Positions 41,530 through 51,364 of a stretch of DNA of 64,000 nt are shown here, piece after piece (positions within the stretch are counted from its first letter, which is position 1; the number at the start of each line of letters is the position of its first letter). The translations under genes and the position numbers were made by a program. The stretch covers positions 1 through 64,000 of the forward strand of contig JACDOC010000014.1 of NCBI GenBank assembly GCA_017656295.1, in the 5' to 3' direction. Origin of the DNA: Bacillus sp. (in: firmicutes). GTDB lineage: Bacteria > Bacillota > Bacilli > Bacillales > JACDOC01. A model generated the notes under the pieces. It was not told the origin of the DNA, did no database searches, and saw only the letters and a list, made by a program, of their open reading frames with translations.

Positions 41530-43623
41530 TTATTCCTCGTCTTCTTTCACCATATAAGACATTTCCATAAATACTCTTTGACTTTCTATTAGTGGTTCCC
41601 TCTCATGGTGTGGTACGTAATGGTATTTCCCAGTTTCATCTTGTTCTCTTGCCTTCGAATTGTCGGCAAGTTCAATCTCTAAATTTTTTATTAACCGTTT
41701 TTTTAATCCTTCATCAAAGATCGGCCACATGATTTCGACCCGTTTTTCCATATTCCGAGTCATCATATCAGCAGAGGAGAGGAAGACGTCTTCTTTGCCA
41801 TTGTTAAGGAAATAATAGACACGGCTATGCTCTAAGAAGCGCCCGACGATGCTACGAACGCAAATATTTTCACTAACCCCCTTAATTTGCGGCTTTAAGC
41901 AACAAATGCCACGAACAATTAAGTCGATTTGTACACCAGCGATGGAGGCTTCATACAGCTTCATAATGAGTTCTTTATCGGTTAAGGAATTCATTTTCGC
42001 AATAATACGACCGTCCCCATGTTGCTTTTGGTATTTTATTTCACGTTCAATAAGCGATATAAGATGTGAGCGTATGTCGTATGGAGCGACTGAAAGATAG
42101 TGAAAATTTGGTTTTTCTAAATATCCGCTAAGGTAATTAAAGAAATGAGTCGCATCTTCACCAATTTTCTCGTTTGACGTAATCAATCCATAATCAGTAT
42201 ACAATTTGGCAGTTTGATCGTTGTAATTTCCCGTACCTAAATGGACAAAACGTTCAATTTTTCCGTTCCTTCTTCTGACAACAAGCGTAATTTTACTGTG
42301 AGTTTTTAGATAAGTCATTCCGTAAATTACGTGGCAGCCTGCTTTTTCTAATTCTTTTGCCCATTGCACATTTTTTTCCTCATCAAAACGCGCCTTTAAT
42401 TCGACTAATACGGTGACTTGCTTTCCATTTTCTACTGCACGCTTTAACGCGTTTATGATTGGGGAGTCCCCACTTACCCGATATAGCGTTTGTTTAATTG
42501 CTAATACATTCGGATCATCTGCCGCATCGGATACAAAGTCAATAACAGGTTGGAACGATTCGTACGGGTGATGGAGTAAAATATCTTTTTCAAGGGCCGC
42601 CACAAAAATGTCTTCATAACCAATTAAATCTTTAGGTGGTTGCGGAATCATCGTCTCAAACACTAAGTGTTCCTTCAACGAGATTAGGTCTTTGTAAAAG
42701 CTAAACAAATACGTTAAATCAAGCGGACCTTGAATAATATAAACGTCCTTTTCATAAATTTCTAATTCGTTTTTTAAAAAGGAAAGAGTTCGCCAATCAA
42801 GTCCTTTTTCACTCACTTCGAGACGTATGGCTGCTCCCCATTTCCGTTTCTTAAGCTCTTTTTCAATTTCTTTTAATAAATCACGTGCTCCTTCTTCATG
42901 AATCGTTAAATCGGCATTTCTTGTAATACGGAATTGAGTCACGGTATGTACATGATAGCCGTGAAACAGTTTGTCGATAAAGTAGGTAATCACATCTTCT
43001 AGAAGAACGTATTGATAAATGTCATTTTTGGAAGGAACCCGAATAAACCGTTGTAGGACAGCGGGTACTTGAACAATGGCCAATTTTAACCGTTGTCCCT
43101 CGAATTCATCCTCGTCCTCTAACATAACAGCTAAATTTAAGCTTTTATTCAAGAGCATGGGAAATGGTCGATAGGCATCGATCGCCATCGGAGTTAAAAC
43201 AGGAAAGACTTGATTCGTGTAATATTTTTCTAAAAACGTTAGTTGTCGTTCATCGAGCTCGTCCAACGATAAAAATTCGATGTTTTCCTCTTTTAATTGA
43301 GGTAAGATAATCTGATTAAAGGCCTCGTACTGCTTAATAATTAATTCATGAGTTTTAATTGAAATTTTTTCTAGCTGTTGTTTTGGAGTGAGACCAGCTT
43401 TATTTTCAGGTTTATTAAAACCGGCTTTGACTTGGTCTTTTAGTCCGGCTACTCGAACCATAAAAAATTCGTCTAAATTAGATGAAAAAATGGATAAAAA
43501 TTTTAATCTCTCTAATAATGGATTACGTTCATCTAATGCTTCTTCCAGGACTCGTTCGTTAAACGCTAACCAACTTAATTCACGGTTGTTGTAGTATTTC
43601 GGATGATCTAATGGTGTCCTCAT
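41530..43623 (-). CDS. ppk: Polyphosphate kinase (PPK1)
   Basis: 697 aa. Reversible polymerisation of ATP gamma-phosphate into polyphosphate at the membrane. The autophosphorylated His is in THSKITLV (about His442), with the second conserved His in HLGTGNYN (about 461). N-terminal helical domain starts YYNRELSWLAFNERVLEEA and the phospholipase D-like C-terminal domains follow. It is 27 nt downstream of ppx. B. subtilis 168 lacks a ppk here, so this pair is extra to that gene order. Confidence 0.95.
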   Translation of the reverse strand: MRTPLDHPKYYNNRELSWLAFNERVLEEALDERNPLLERLKFLSIFSSNLDEFFMVRVAGLKDQVKAGFNKPENKAGLTPKQQLEKISIKTHELIIKQYEAFNQIILPQLKEENIEFLSLDELDERQLTFLEKYYTNQVFPVLTPMAIDAYRPFPMLLNKSLNLAVMLEDEDEFEGQRLKLAIVQVPAVLQRFIRVPSKNDIYQYVLLEDVITYFIDKLFHGYHVHTVTQFRITRNADLTIHEEGARDLLKEIEKELKKRKWGAAIRLEVSEKGLDWRTLSFLKNELEIYEKDVYIIQGPLDLTYLFSFYKDLISLKEHLVFETMIPQPPKDLIGYEDIFVAALEKDILLHHPYESFQPVIDFVSDAADDPNVLAIKQTLYRVSGDSPIINALKRAVENGKQVTVLVELKARFDEEKNVQWAKELEKAGCHVIYGMTYLKTHSKITLVVRRRNGKIERFVHLGTGNYNDQTAKLYTDYGLITSNEKIGEDATHFFNYLSGYLEKPNFHYLSVAPYDIRSHLISLIEREIKYQKQHGDGRIIAKMNSLTDKELIMKLYEASIAGVQIDLIVRGICCLKPQIKGVSENICVRSIVGRFLEHSRVYYFLNNGKEDVFLSSADMMTRNMEKRVEIMWPIFDEGLKKRLIKNLEIELADNSKAREQDETGKYHYVPHHEREPLIESQRVFMEMSYMVKEDEE

Positions 43624-43650
43624 AGAAACGTCCCCTTTTATGCTTGTAGT

Positions 43651-45180
43651 TTAAGTATGTTCTTTTGCAAATGTTAAAATGATAGTTGTTTTTAAATTTT
43701 TTTCTAGATGCTTCTTTTGTTTTTCAATCTGTTCGTATTCCCCTATCCAATTTTTTTGGCAATATAGATTTACATGTAAACCGTCATTTCCACGGGTAAC
43801 GGATATGTCTTTTACTATTTGGCGTTTTGTGTAATTAAAACTATAAGTAAATTTAAGAAGCGATCCTAAAAAACGGATTTTTTTCAACTCTTCTTTTGAA
43901 AACCAATTCTTAAATGGAGTAACGTATTGTTTAAATATACGATTACTTTTATATGATGATAGAAGCGCTAGCTCAATTTTTTCTTTATGGGAAAGACCAT
44001 TAATAGTTCGATTGGCCAATACATAAAACGTATGTTGACTGCTAGATTCTGAATCAATATATTCCCCTAGATGAAACGTATAAGATGCTCGTCGTAATAA
44101 TAAAAGGTCGTCGTCCGTTAAGGAAAAAGGGATATAAGGTTGTAGGAAATAAAACATTTTCGTGCACAAATTGGTTGTATAGACGGCGTGTTTTGTATCA
44201 ATTTGAAAGTCGTTAGCGAGCTCGAAAAAGCTTTCTTCGACAACATTTGGAAGAAGAGGGGGATCGAATGTTTTCGTCATTTGATCGTACATTATTCCTT
44301 CTCGAAGTCCTTTACGACTTAAAATAAAAGATGGAGCATTGGATATTTCCATTAGCACAAGAAACACGATAAGGGCTGGAACGATCGTATCGGCACGGTC
44401 TTTTGATAGTCCTTCAACTTTTTGTAATGAATCAAACGATAAGGAACTTAGGTAATCAATCATGTGGGAAATGTCTTGCTGAGTGAGTTCATATTGATGC
44501 ACACTTGCGATTGGATAAGATTTTATCGCTTGGTCAATTTGAACCATGTTGCGGGCACTTCCACCAATTCCGACAATTGGAACGAATGTGGAGCGAATCC
44601 AATCGTGTGTGGTTAATTCATTGGTAATGAAGGTTTTTAATTGGTGAATTTCTTCATTCGTTGGGACTTGACCTTCGATAAAATCATTGGCGAGAGACAA
44701 TGCCCCGAATGGAAAACTGTGATACTGAATGAACTTTCGGTCTTGGAATAACGTAATTTCTGTACTCCCACCACCGATATCAATGGCTATCCCGGTTTGG
44801 ATGGAAGTGGAGTTTACAACCGAAAAGTACCCATAATACGCTTCTTCGTACTCGGTTAATACTTGAATCGTGAAACCCGTTTCGTTCCGTACGGTATCTA
44901 TTATTTTCTGTTGATTTTTAGCTTGTCGAATAGTAGCGGTAGCGATGACTTTTAACTCATCTACTTGATAATTGTGAATGATCTCTTTGAAAATGGATAA
45001 TGTTTCAACTAGTTGAGTCATTCCTTCTGTTGAAAAATAGCCATCGTTGGATAAATAATTACGCAGACGTGCAGCAATTTTTACGTTTTCGATTTCTTTA
45101 AAGGACCTGTAAGTTGAAAGTTCATAAATAACTATTCGAATGGTATTTGAGCCGATGTCAATAACTGCAAATGTTTTCAT
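43651..45180 (-). CDS. ppx: Exopolyphosphatase / Ppx-GppA family
   Basis: 509 aa. N-terminal actin-like ATPase fold: VIDIGSNTIRIVIYE (phosphate 1), GIAIDIGGGSTEITLF (phosphate 2) and GIGGSARNMVQID (adenosine-type loop). The C-terminal half is the helical HD-like domain of larger Ppx enzymes. It degrades polyphosphate or hydrolyses pppGpp; the pairing with ppk favours polyphosphate. Start ATG 45180 (MKTFAVIDIG) has AGAGGTCG upstream; 15 further in-frame codons upstream are not supported. Confidence 0.93.
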   Translation of the reverse strand: MKTFAVIDIGSNTIRIVIYELSTYRSFKEIENVKIAARLRNYLSNDGYFSTEGMTQLVETLSIFKEIIHNYQVDELKVIATATIRQAKNQQKIIDTVRNETGFTIQVLTEYEEAYYGYFSVVNSTSIQTGIAIDIGGGSTEITLFQDRKFIQYHSFPFGALSLANDFIEGQVPTNEEIHQLKTFITNELTTHDWIRSTFVPIVGIGGSARNMVQIDQAIKSYPIASVHQYELTQQDISHMIDYLSSLSFDSLQKVEGLSKDRADTIVPALIVFLVLMEISNAPSFILSRKGLREGIMYDQMTKTFDPPLLPNVVEESFFELANDFQIDTKHAVYTTNLCTKMFYFLQPYIPFSLTDDDLLLLRRASYTFHLGEYIDSESSSQHTFYVLANRTINGLSHKEKIELALLSSYKSNRIFKQYVTPFKNWFSKEELKKIRFLGSLLKFTYSFNYTKRQIVKDISVTRGNDGLHVNLYCQKNWIGEYEQIEKQKKHLEKNLKTTIILTFAKEHT

Positions 45181-45602
45181 GAATAACGACCTCTTTTGTG
45201 GTATTTTATCGAGTGTTCGGGACACTTATAGTGGGTTTTATAGCAATAGTGTAGTAGTTGCGGCCACTTTTCGGTGAGATGTTGAAGGATTTGTATGCTT
45301 TTCGGTTATAAGCGGATGATAAAAGTCCCGGACATCTTAACATATTATCAATAATAATTTTTTAACTTTTCCCTTACTTTTATTATATTCTTTATATATG
45401 GTGCGTGTAAGTTTTTCCGGTTAGATAGTATCCAACATGAAAAAGGGCAATTTTATGACATTTTCTCTCGAATAGTTTCCTTTTTCCACAGGAAGGACTA
45501 TAGTGAAATCAGTAATAACAGAGTAGGTTATGATGAAAAGGTCAAAGAACGATATGGTACAATATAATGAAGATGTTCTTTTGGAAAGGTGGAATTCATA
45601 CT
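45181..45602. other. Divergent intergenic region ppx-hemE
   Basis: 422 nt. Contains an extended -10 TGGTACAAT at 45555-45563 for hemE and a small dyad AGTGT-TCGGG-ACACT (45212-45226) just upstream of ppx. A very AT-rich centre may hold the ppx promoter. No ORF with a ribosome site is seen. Confidence 0.5.
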
Positions 45603-46649
45603 ATGGTACGAAAGTTTAACGATACATTTTTACAGGCGGCTCGTGGGGAGAAAGTACCATATACGCCTGTTTGGTATATGCGACAAGCTGGACGCTCTCA
45701 ACCGGAGTATCGTGCGTTAAAAGAGAAATATTCTTTATTTGAAATTACTCATCAACCGGAACTATGTGCGTACGTAACTCGTTTACCGGTGGAACAATAT
45801 AATGTGGATGCAGCAATTTTATATAAAGATATTATGTCTCCATTACCTGCTATTGGAGTAGATGTTGAAATTAAATCAGGGGTGGGACCGGTTATCCATA
45901 ACCCAATCCGTTCATTACAAGATGTAGAAAAACTAGGAGAAATTCATCCGGAGAAAGATGTTCCTTATGTCCTGGATACGATTCGTATATTAACAAAAGA
46001 ACAACTTTCTGTTCCCCTCATTGGATTTGCCGGTGCTCCGTTTACGTTAGCTAGCTATATGATTGAAGGCGGTCCATCGAAAAATTATAACAAAACGAAA
46101 GCATTTATGTATGCAGAGCCAAAAGCGTGGTTTGCTCTTATGGACAAACTAGCTGATATGACCATTACATACGTGAAAGCGCAAATTCACGCTGGGGCAA
46201 GTGCCATTCAAATTTTTGATTCATGGGTTGGGGCACTGAACGTACCAGATTATCGTTACTTTATTAAACCGACAATGGAGAAAATTTTCACAGCTTTACG
46301 TGAAGAAAATGTACCGCTCATTATGTTTGGAGTTGGGGCTAGTCATTTAGCTCTTGAATGGAATGACTTACCGATTGATGTTGTCGGTTTGGATTGGAGA
46401 TTATCTATTCGTGAAGCACGCCAAATGGGCATTCATAAAACGGTACAAGGTAACTTAGATCCGGCTATTTTATTAGCCCCTTGGGAAGTGATTGAAGAGC
46501 GTGTCAAAGAAATTCTTGACCAAGGAATCGAACAGCCAGGCCATATATTTAACCTAGGACACGGGGTATTCCCGCAAATTCAACCGACCACATTGAAAAA
46601 ACTTACTGCGTTTATTCATGAATATAGTGCCGAAAAAATGAAGGCGTAA
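45603..46649 (+). CDS. hemE: Uroporphyrinogen decarboxylase
   Basis: 348 aa. Converts uroporphyrinogen III to coproporphyrinogen III in haem synthesis. Both signatures are visible: [13 protein letters not shown] near the N-terminus and [19 protein letters not shown] in the middle, with the catalytic Asp in [11 protein letters not shown] 45603 is used; AAAGGTGG lies 11 nt upstream, a little far. A 12-codon upstream extension is possible but does not match the family N-terminus. First of hemE-hemH-hemY. Confidence 0.96.
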   Translation: MVRKFNDTFLQAARGEKVPYTPVWYMRQAGRSQPEYRALKEKYSLFEITHQPELCAYVTRLPVEQYNVDAAILYKDIMSPLPAIGVDVEIKSGVGPVIHNPIRSLQDVEKLGEIHPEKDVPYVLDTIRILTKEQLSVPLIGFAGAPFTLASYMIEGGPSKNYNKTKAFMYAEPKAWFALMDKLADMTITYVKAQIHAGASAIQIFDSWVGALNVPDYRYFIKPTMEKIFTALREENVPLIMFGVGASHLALEWNDLPIDVVGLDWRLSIREARQMGIHKTVQGNLDPAILLAPWEVIEERVKEILDQGIEQPGHIFNLGHGVFPQIQPTTLKKLTAFIHEYSAEKMKA

Positions 46650-46661
46650 GAGGTGACTCAC

Positions 46662-47600
46662 ATGGCAAGAAGGAAAATGGGACTTCTCGTAATGGCTTAC
46701 GGAACACCATATAAAGAGGAAGATTTAGAACGGTATTATACGCATATTCGTCATGGCAGAAAGCCGTCTCAAGAAATGCTGGATGAATTAAGAGAACGAT
46801 ATGATGCCATTGGTGGCATTTCTCCATTAGCCAAAATTACACTCGAGCAAGCCAAAAAATTAGAAGAGCGATTAAACGAATTACAAAATGACGTTGAGTT
46901 CAAAATGTATTTAGGATTAAAACATATTGAACCGTTTGTTGAAGATGCGGTGGAAAAAATGCACAAAGATGGAATCGAAGAAGCCGTATCGATCGTGTTA
47001 GCACCACATTTCTCAACGTTTAGCGTCAAATCATACAATGGCCGGGCAAAAGAAACAGCCAATAAATTAGGAGGACCTACGATTACTTCGGTTGAAAGCT
47101 GGTACGATGAGCCTAAATTTATTGACTACTGGGTCACAAAAATTAAAGAAACATACGCGTCTATGCCAGAAGAGGAACGAAATGAGGCCGTATTAATTGT
47201 ATCAGCGCATAGCTTACCGGAAAAAATCTTAACGGTAGGCGATCCATATCCACAACAATTAGAAGAAACAGCGAAATTAATCACGGAAAAGGCCAACATT
47301 TCTGATTATGCGGTTGCATGGCAAAGTGCAGGCAATACACCAGAGCCATGGTTAGGACCAGATGTACAAGATATTACTCGGACTTTGTATAAAGAAAATG
47401 GATACAAAGCGTTTGTTTATGCACCCGTTGGCTTTGTCTCTGATCATTTGGAAGTGTTGTACGATAACGACATTGAATGTAGAGCGGTAACGGATGAACT
47501 TGGTGTTTCCTACTATCGACCGCCAATGCCTAATACGGCACCGGAATTCATTGACGCCATGGCTACAGTAGTAATGAAAACACTTGGAATGAACAAGTAA
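46662..47600 (+). CDS. hemH: Ferrochelatase HemH (coproporphyrin ferrochelatase type)
   Basis: 312 aa. The N-terminus [25 protein letters not shown]-type block and SAHSLPEK with the catalytic His are those of Gram-positive ferrochelatase; a conserved Glu follows in [14 protein letters not shown]. In Bacillus it inserts iron into coproporphyrin III. ATG 46662 is 5 nt after AGGTGA; 12 nt after hemE. Confidence 0.96.
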   Translation: MARRKMGLLVMAYGTPYKEEDLERYYTHIRHGRKPSQEMLDELRERYDAIGGISPLAKITLEQAKKLEERLNELQNDVEFKMYLGLKHIEPFVEDAVEKMHKDGIEEAVSIVLAPHFSTFSVKSYNGRAKETANKLGGPTITSVESWYDEPKFIDYWVTKIKETYASMPEEERNEAVLIVSAHSLPEKILTVGDPYPQQLEETAKLITEKANISDYAVAWQSAGNTPEPWLGPDVQDITRTLYKENGYKAFVYAPVGFVSDHLEVLYDNDIECRAVTDELGVSYYRPPMPNTAPEFIDAMATVVMKTLGMNK

Positions 47601-47628
47601 TACGTTGATAAAAAGAAGGCGATGGAAC

Positions 47629-49029
47629 GTGAATAAAAAACACATTGCAATCATTGGCGGTGGAATGACTGGATTGACTGCCGCTTATTACTTACAAAAA
47701 GAAATTCGAAACCAACAGCTCCCATACGAAATTACGTTAATTGAAGCGAATTACCAGTTAGGAGGAAAAATTCAAACCGTTCGTAAAGATGGTTTTGTTA
47801 TAGAACGTGGTCCGGATTCCTTTTTAGCGCGGAAAACAAGTATGAGCCGTTTGGCACAAGAAGTTGGAATGGCCGATCAATTAGTCAATAACGCAACCGG
47901 TACGTCGTATGTACTAGTGAATGAACAACTTCATCCGATTCCAGAGGGAGCGGTGATGGGGATTCCGACGCATATAACACCTTTTGTGACAAGCGGATTA
48001 TTTTCTATGACAGGAAAATTTCGAGCCGCTCTCGATGTCGTGATTCCTCGCTCAAAAGCAACCGGGGACCAATCGCTTGGGCAATTTTTCCGTCGGCGTC
48101 TAGGGAATGAAGTCGTCGAGAACTTAATTGAACCGCTGTTATCAGGAATTTATGCGGGAGATATCGATCAATTAAGTTTACAAAGTACGTTCCCACAATT
48201 TTATGAAGTGGAAAAGAAGCATCGTAGCCTGATTTTAGGAATGAAAAAAACGATGCCAAAACCTCGTTCAAAAGGGAAAGAGAAAAAAGGGATTTTCCTT
48301 ACATTTAAAAACGGATTACAATCATTCGTGGAAGCGATTGAACAGCATTTAACCGACGTAACCGTGAAAAAAGGAATCAAGGTAACAAACGTAAAAAAAG
48401 ATGGAAACACGTATCAGATCGAGTTAAATAACGGGGAAGTCCTGCAAGCCGATGGTGTCGTAATAACGGTACCGCATGTCGCCTTGACTACTCTTTTACC
48501 GGAACTTGAAGCGGTTCAAGAGTTTAAACATATGCCGTCGACATCGGTGGCCACAGTCGCTATGGCGTTTCCGAAAGAAGCGATTAAAAAACAACTAGAT
48601 GGGACTGGTTTTGTCGTTTCACGCAATAGCGATTATACGATTACCGCATGTACGTGGACGCATAAAAAATGGCCTCATACGACTCCTGATGGGAAAGTCC
48701 TCCTTCGTTGTTACGTCGGTCGAGCAGGAGATGAAGCGGTCGTTGATTTATCCGATGAAGACATTACCCAAATTGTACTAGATGATTTAAAACGAACAAT
48801 GGATCTGACCGCAAAGCCGCTCTTTACGATTGTGACCCGTTGGAAACAGGCGATGCCTCAATACGTAGTGGGACATCAAAAGCGAGTGGAAAAGTTAAAA
48901 CAACAACTACGACAACAGCTACCTGGTGTCATTATTGCCGGCAGTTCATTTGAAGGAATTGGCTTGCCGGATTGTATCGACCAAGGAGAAAAAGCGGTAC
49001 AAGAAATGTTAGCGTATTTAAAATCCTAG
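47629..49029 (+). CDS. hemY: Protoporphyrinogen/coproporphyrinogen III oxidase HemY
   Basis: 466-aa FAD enzyme. Dinucleotide-binding IAIIGGGMTGLTAAYYL at the N-terminus and the C-terminal FAD loop SFEGIGLPDCIDQGEKAV are intact. In Bacillus it oxidises coproporphyrinogen III to coproporphyrin III before HemH. Start GTG 47629 is chosen from family alignment and a modest AAGGCGAT; TTG 47605 is an alternative. Ends the hem operon. Confidence 0.95.
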   Translation: MNKKHIAIIGGGMTGLTAAYYLQKEIRNQQLPYEITLIEANYQLGGKIQTVRKDGFVIERGPDSFLARKTSMSRLAQEVGMADQLVNNATGTSYVLVNEQLHPIPEGAVMGIPTHITPFVTSGLFSMTGKFRAALDVVIPRSKATGDQSLGQFFRRRLGNEVVENLIEPLLSGIYAGDIDQLSLQSTFPQFYEVEKKHRSLILGMKKTMPKPRSKGKEKKGIFLTFKNGLQSFVEAIEQHLTDVTVKKGIKVTNVKKDGNTYQIELNNGEVLQADGVVITVPHVALTTLLPELEAVQEFKHMPSTSVATVAMAFPKEAIKKQLDGTGFVVSRNSDYTITACTWTHKKWPHTTPDGKVLLRCYVGRAGDEAVVDLSDEDITQIVLDDLKRTMDLTAKPLFTIVTRWKQAMPQYVVGHQKRVEKLKQQLRQQLPGVIIAGSSFEGIGLPDCIDQGEKAVQEMLAYLKS

Positions 49030-49038
49030 GATTAAAGC

Positions 49039-49068
49039 GAGAAGAGACGAATTCGTTTCTTCTCGTTT
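49039..49068 (+). terminator. Terminator-like hairpin after hemEHY
   Basis: CGAGAAGAGACGAA pairs with TTCGTTTCTTCTCG (one mismatch), followed by TTTAAACTTTT rather than a clean T run. Confidence 0.65.
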
Positions 49069-49083
49069 AAACTTTTAATGGAT

Positions 49084-49460
49084 GAAAAACCTTCTGATTT
49101 ATAAAAAAATTTTCGATTTTATGAGGAAAAATCAAACCTTATGAGCAAACCTTTTGCATTATGAGAAAAAAATCTTAATTTATGAGAAAAAAATCCAAGT
49201 TTATGGGAAAAAAATCCAAGTTTATGAGAAAAAAATTTAAGTTTATGGGAAAAAACTTCAAGCTTATGGGAAAATTTCCGATCATAAGAGAAAACCGCTA
49301 CATTAATGAGCAAATCGTCAGATGAAGAAAGCCAGGTGCCCCGATTGTTATGAGAAAAATCAAATCTTACGAGCAAACCTTCTGCATTATGAGAAAAAAA
49401 TCTTAATTTATGAGAAAAAACTTCAATTTTATGAAAAAAACTTTTAATTTATGGAAAAAT
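49084..49460. repeat. Array of 20-24-nt degenerate repeats (TTATGAGAAAAAA type)
   Basis: About fifteen copies of TTATGAGAAAAAA-like units, each followed by 6-9 variable bases, fill the gap between hemY and the SCO1 gene. There is also a higher-order repeat: the stretch at about 49122-49195 recurs at 49350-49420 with few changes, separated by a less repetitive spacer with TTCCGATCATAAGAG and GCCAGGTGCCCCG. The minus-strand frame through part of it encodes FSHKLGF repeats and has no ribosome site, so I do not call it a gene. Confidence 0.8.
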
Positions 49461-49471
49461 AATCCTAGAAA

Positions 49472-49502
49472 AAAAGCCCTTGGCCAAATTTGTGCCAAGG
49501 GC
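49472..49502 (-). terminator. Terminator of the SCO1 gene (minus strand)
   Basis: AGCCCTTGGC pairs with GCCAAGGGCT; seven Ts follow on the minus strand. Confidence 0.9.
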
Positions 49503-49508
49503 TAACAT

Positions 49509-50084
49509 TTATTGGAGCTTTTTCAAGTCGTCAATAATTTCATCAAATGGTACATCAGCATTACCGTTGTAATCTTTGACGAGCTCACCGTCTGCATTGA
49601 TTAAAAAGAAACGGGTACCGTGAATGACTTGGTCATCGTTTTGAGGTTTTTTCACATATGTTTCAAATTGCTCATAAGCAAACTTTTCGATCGTTTCTTG
49701 AGAATAACCTGTTAAAAAATGCCAATTCGATAGATCGGCGTCAAATTTACTAGCGTATTCTTTTAAAATCTCTGGGGTATCTATTTCAGGATCGACACTA
49801 AAGGAAACGAAATGGACATTTTCTAGTCCTTCTTCTTTGACCATTTTTTGTAATTCACTCATATGAAAAGTCATTGGTGGACAAACCGTTTCACAATTAG
49901 TAAAAATAAAGTCAGCAATCCAAACCTTACCTTTTAAGTCTGCCAAACCAAATGGTTTACCATCTTGGTTCGTAAATTCAAAGTCTTGAATTGGTTCACC
50001 GTTTCCAAGTTCGGAATTACAAGCAGTTAAAAGCATAGTGCTGATGATGATAAATAAGCCAATTGTTCGTTTGGAAATTTTCAT
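49509..50084 (-). CDS. SCO1/SenC-family copper chaperone lipoprotein
   Basis: 191 aa. Lipobox LLTAC anchors it outside the membrane. Thioredoxin-like fold with copper ligands in NCETVCPPM (CxxxC) and the His in DQVIHGTRFFLI. Such proteins (BsSco, YpmQ in B. subtilis) deliver copper or reduce the Cu-A site of cytochrome c oxidase. The second ATG (50084) is used because GGGGG abuts the first. Divergent from a YtkA-like lipoprotein, another oxidase-copper candidate. Confidence 0.92.
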   Translation of the reverse strand: MKISKRTIGLFIIISTMLLTACNSELGNGEPIQDFEFTNQDGKPFGLADLKGKVWIADFIFTNCETVCPPMTFHMSELQKMVKEEGLENVHFVSFSVDPEIDTPEILKEYASKFDADLSNWHFLTGYSQETIEKFAYEQFETYVKKPQNDDQVIHGTRFFLINADGELVKDYNGNADVPFDEIIDDLKKLQ

Positions 50085-50398
50085 ATTCATCCCCCAAATA
50101 TAGAATCATTTCAGAACTATTATAGCGAAATGAACGTTGCTATGGTGGCTCCTAGTTAAATTGTTATCATTTGTCCATAATTTTTTCATAGTTTCCTCAC
50201 AATTTCAACCCTTCTACCTTGTAAAGTGAAACTCTCCTCGTTTAATCACAACTTCAACTTGTCAATGATGTAGAAAGACAGTGTGCTTGATAGAATTCAC
50301 TACCAATTGATGGACAAAAAATTGTGAAAAGAACTTCACAATGATTTCACATCTAAAAGATATAGTGACCTTGTAGAAACATAGAGGAGGAAAAAGTG
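50085..50398. promoter_or_regulatory. Divergent intergenic region with a perfect dyad
   Basis: ATTGTGAA-N6-TTCACAAT (50321-50342) is a perfect 8-bp inverted repeat about 57 nt before the YtkA-like gene. It resembles CRP/Fnr sites (TGTGA..TCACA) but has 8 rather than 6 bases between the half sites. No other gene is seen in this gap. Confidence 0.5.
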
Positions 50399-51133
50399 AT
50401 GAAGAAAGGTTGGAAATTAGGATTTGTCTTATTACTTATAGGTGGATTGCTTCTTGGATGTTCTGCAAATAACGACGAAACTGAAGATGCAAAGGACATT
50501 CATCCCATCGAAGTCACCATTGAGCTTCCTGAAAAAGGGGATGTAAATGAAGAAATTGAACTAAAAGCGATTGTTACACAAAATAAAGAAAAAGTGGCCG
50601 ACGCCGATGAAGTAATGTTTGAAGTTTGGGAAGACGGAAAAAAAGACGAGAGTACGATGGTGGAAGGAACAAATAACGAGGACGGTACGTATACGGCACC
50701 GTACACGTTTGATCGTGACGGGGTATTCGTTGTCCAAGCACACGTAACGGCGCGAGGGATGCATAACATGCCAAAACAAACCATTACCATAGGAAATCCA
50801 ACAAACGAAATGGCACACCATGACCAAATGGAAGAAGGGTTGTCTGTTCATTGGATGGAACCAGAAATGAATCCTGTAGGTAAACCGATTGAATTGATCG
50901 TTCATGTGAACAAAGACGGTCAGCCGGTTGAAAACGCAACAGTGAAATTTACCATTATAAACGAAGCAAACAAAGAAATAGCTAAAGTAGATGGTGAAAT
51001 GAGTGCGATCGGTGAATATAAAGGAACAGTGACACTCGAACAAGAAGGACATTACAAAGTTTTGACGATGGTTCATAGTGGAGAAGACATGGTTGAAAAA
51101 GAAGAGATTCTGCACGTTGGTCATTCCCATTAA
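50399..51133 (+). CDS. YtkA/FixH-like domain lipoprotein
   Basis: 244 aa. Signal peptide with lipobox GLLLGC (Cys about 21). Two similar beta-rich domains follow: residues 37-125, ending GVFVVQAHVTARGMHNMPKQTITIG, and 145-240, ending GHYKVLTMVHSG. Both resemble YtkA/FixH-type domains. Met and His clusters (MHNMP, MAHHDQM, HWMEPEM, C-terminal HSH) suggest copper binding. The divergent SCO1 gene supports a role in oxidase copper assembly. ATG 50399 is 8 nt after AGAGGAGG; GTG 50396 is possible. Exact partner unknown. Confidence 0.78.
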   Translation: MKKGWKLGFVLLLIGGLLLGCSANNDETEDAKDIHPIEVTIELPEKGDVNEEIELKAIVTQNKEKVADADEVMFEVWEDGKKDESTMVEGTNNEDGTYTAPYTFDRDGVFVVQAHVTARGMHNMPKQTITIGNPTNEMAHHDQMEEGLSVHWMEPEMNPVGKPIELIVHVNKDGQPVENATVKFTIINEANKEIAKVDGEMSAIGEYKGTVTLEQEGHYKVLTMVHSGEDMVEKEEILHVGHSH

Positions 51134-51226
51134 AGGTGAAATAAAAAGAAGGCTGTATTGTTTGAATGACAATGCAGCCTTTTTATATGAGGACTCATGA
51201 ATGGCGAATGTTGAATAGAAGCGTCA

Positions 51227-51364
51227 TTAATTAAGATTGGTCACGTTAAGACATTGATCGCATGTATTTCCGTAACATTCGTGTTGTTCTTCTATTTTTT
51301 CTCCACATTTAACACAATGCTTAGGGGGAAGGTTTTTAAAAAAATCGACAATGTTTTTAATCAA
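51227..51364 (-). CDS. yhfH: YhfH family protein
   Basis: 45 aa, too short for ordinary gene finding. Start TTG 51364 is just after GGAGGTGAG on the minus strand. It has four Cys of two zinc-ribbon pairs: CVKC and, after EECYGN-like spacing, CDQC, with DFFKNLPPKHC and EQHECYGN strongly resembling B. subtilis YhfH. It is next to and divergent from yhfI, as in B. subtilis. Function unknown. Confidence 0.82.
   Translation of the reverse strand: MIKNIVDFFKNLPPKHCVKCGEKIEEQHECYGNTCDQCLNVTNLN

Noticed and set aside
49119-49376. 85-codon minus-strand frame encoding FSHKLGF repeats
   Set aside because: No ribosome site, composition follows the DNA repeat array, and frame breaks with repeat changes; treated as non-coding.
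49084-49460. CRISPR array
   Set aside because: Repeats are degenerate and the intervening sequence is only 6-9 nt, too short for spacers; no cas genes nearby.
50321-50342. Canonical Fnr site
   Set aside because: Half sites TGTGA and TCACA are separated by 8 nt instead of 6.
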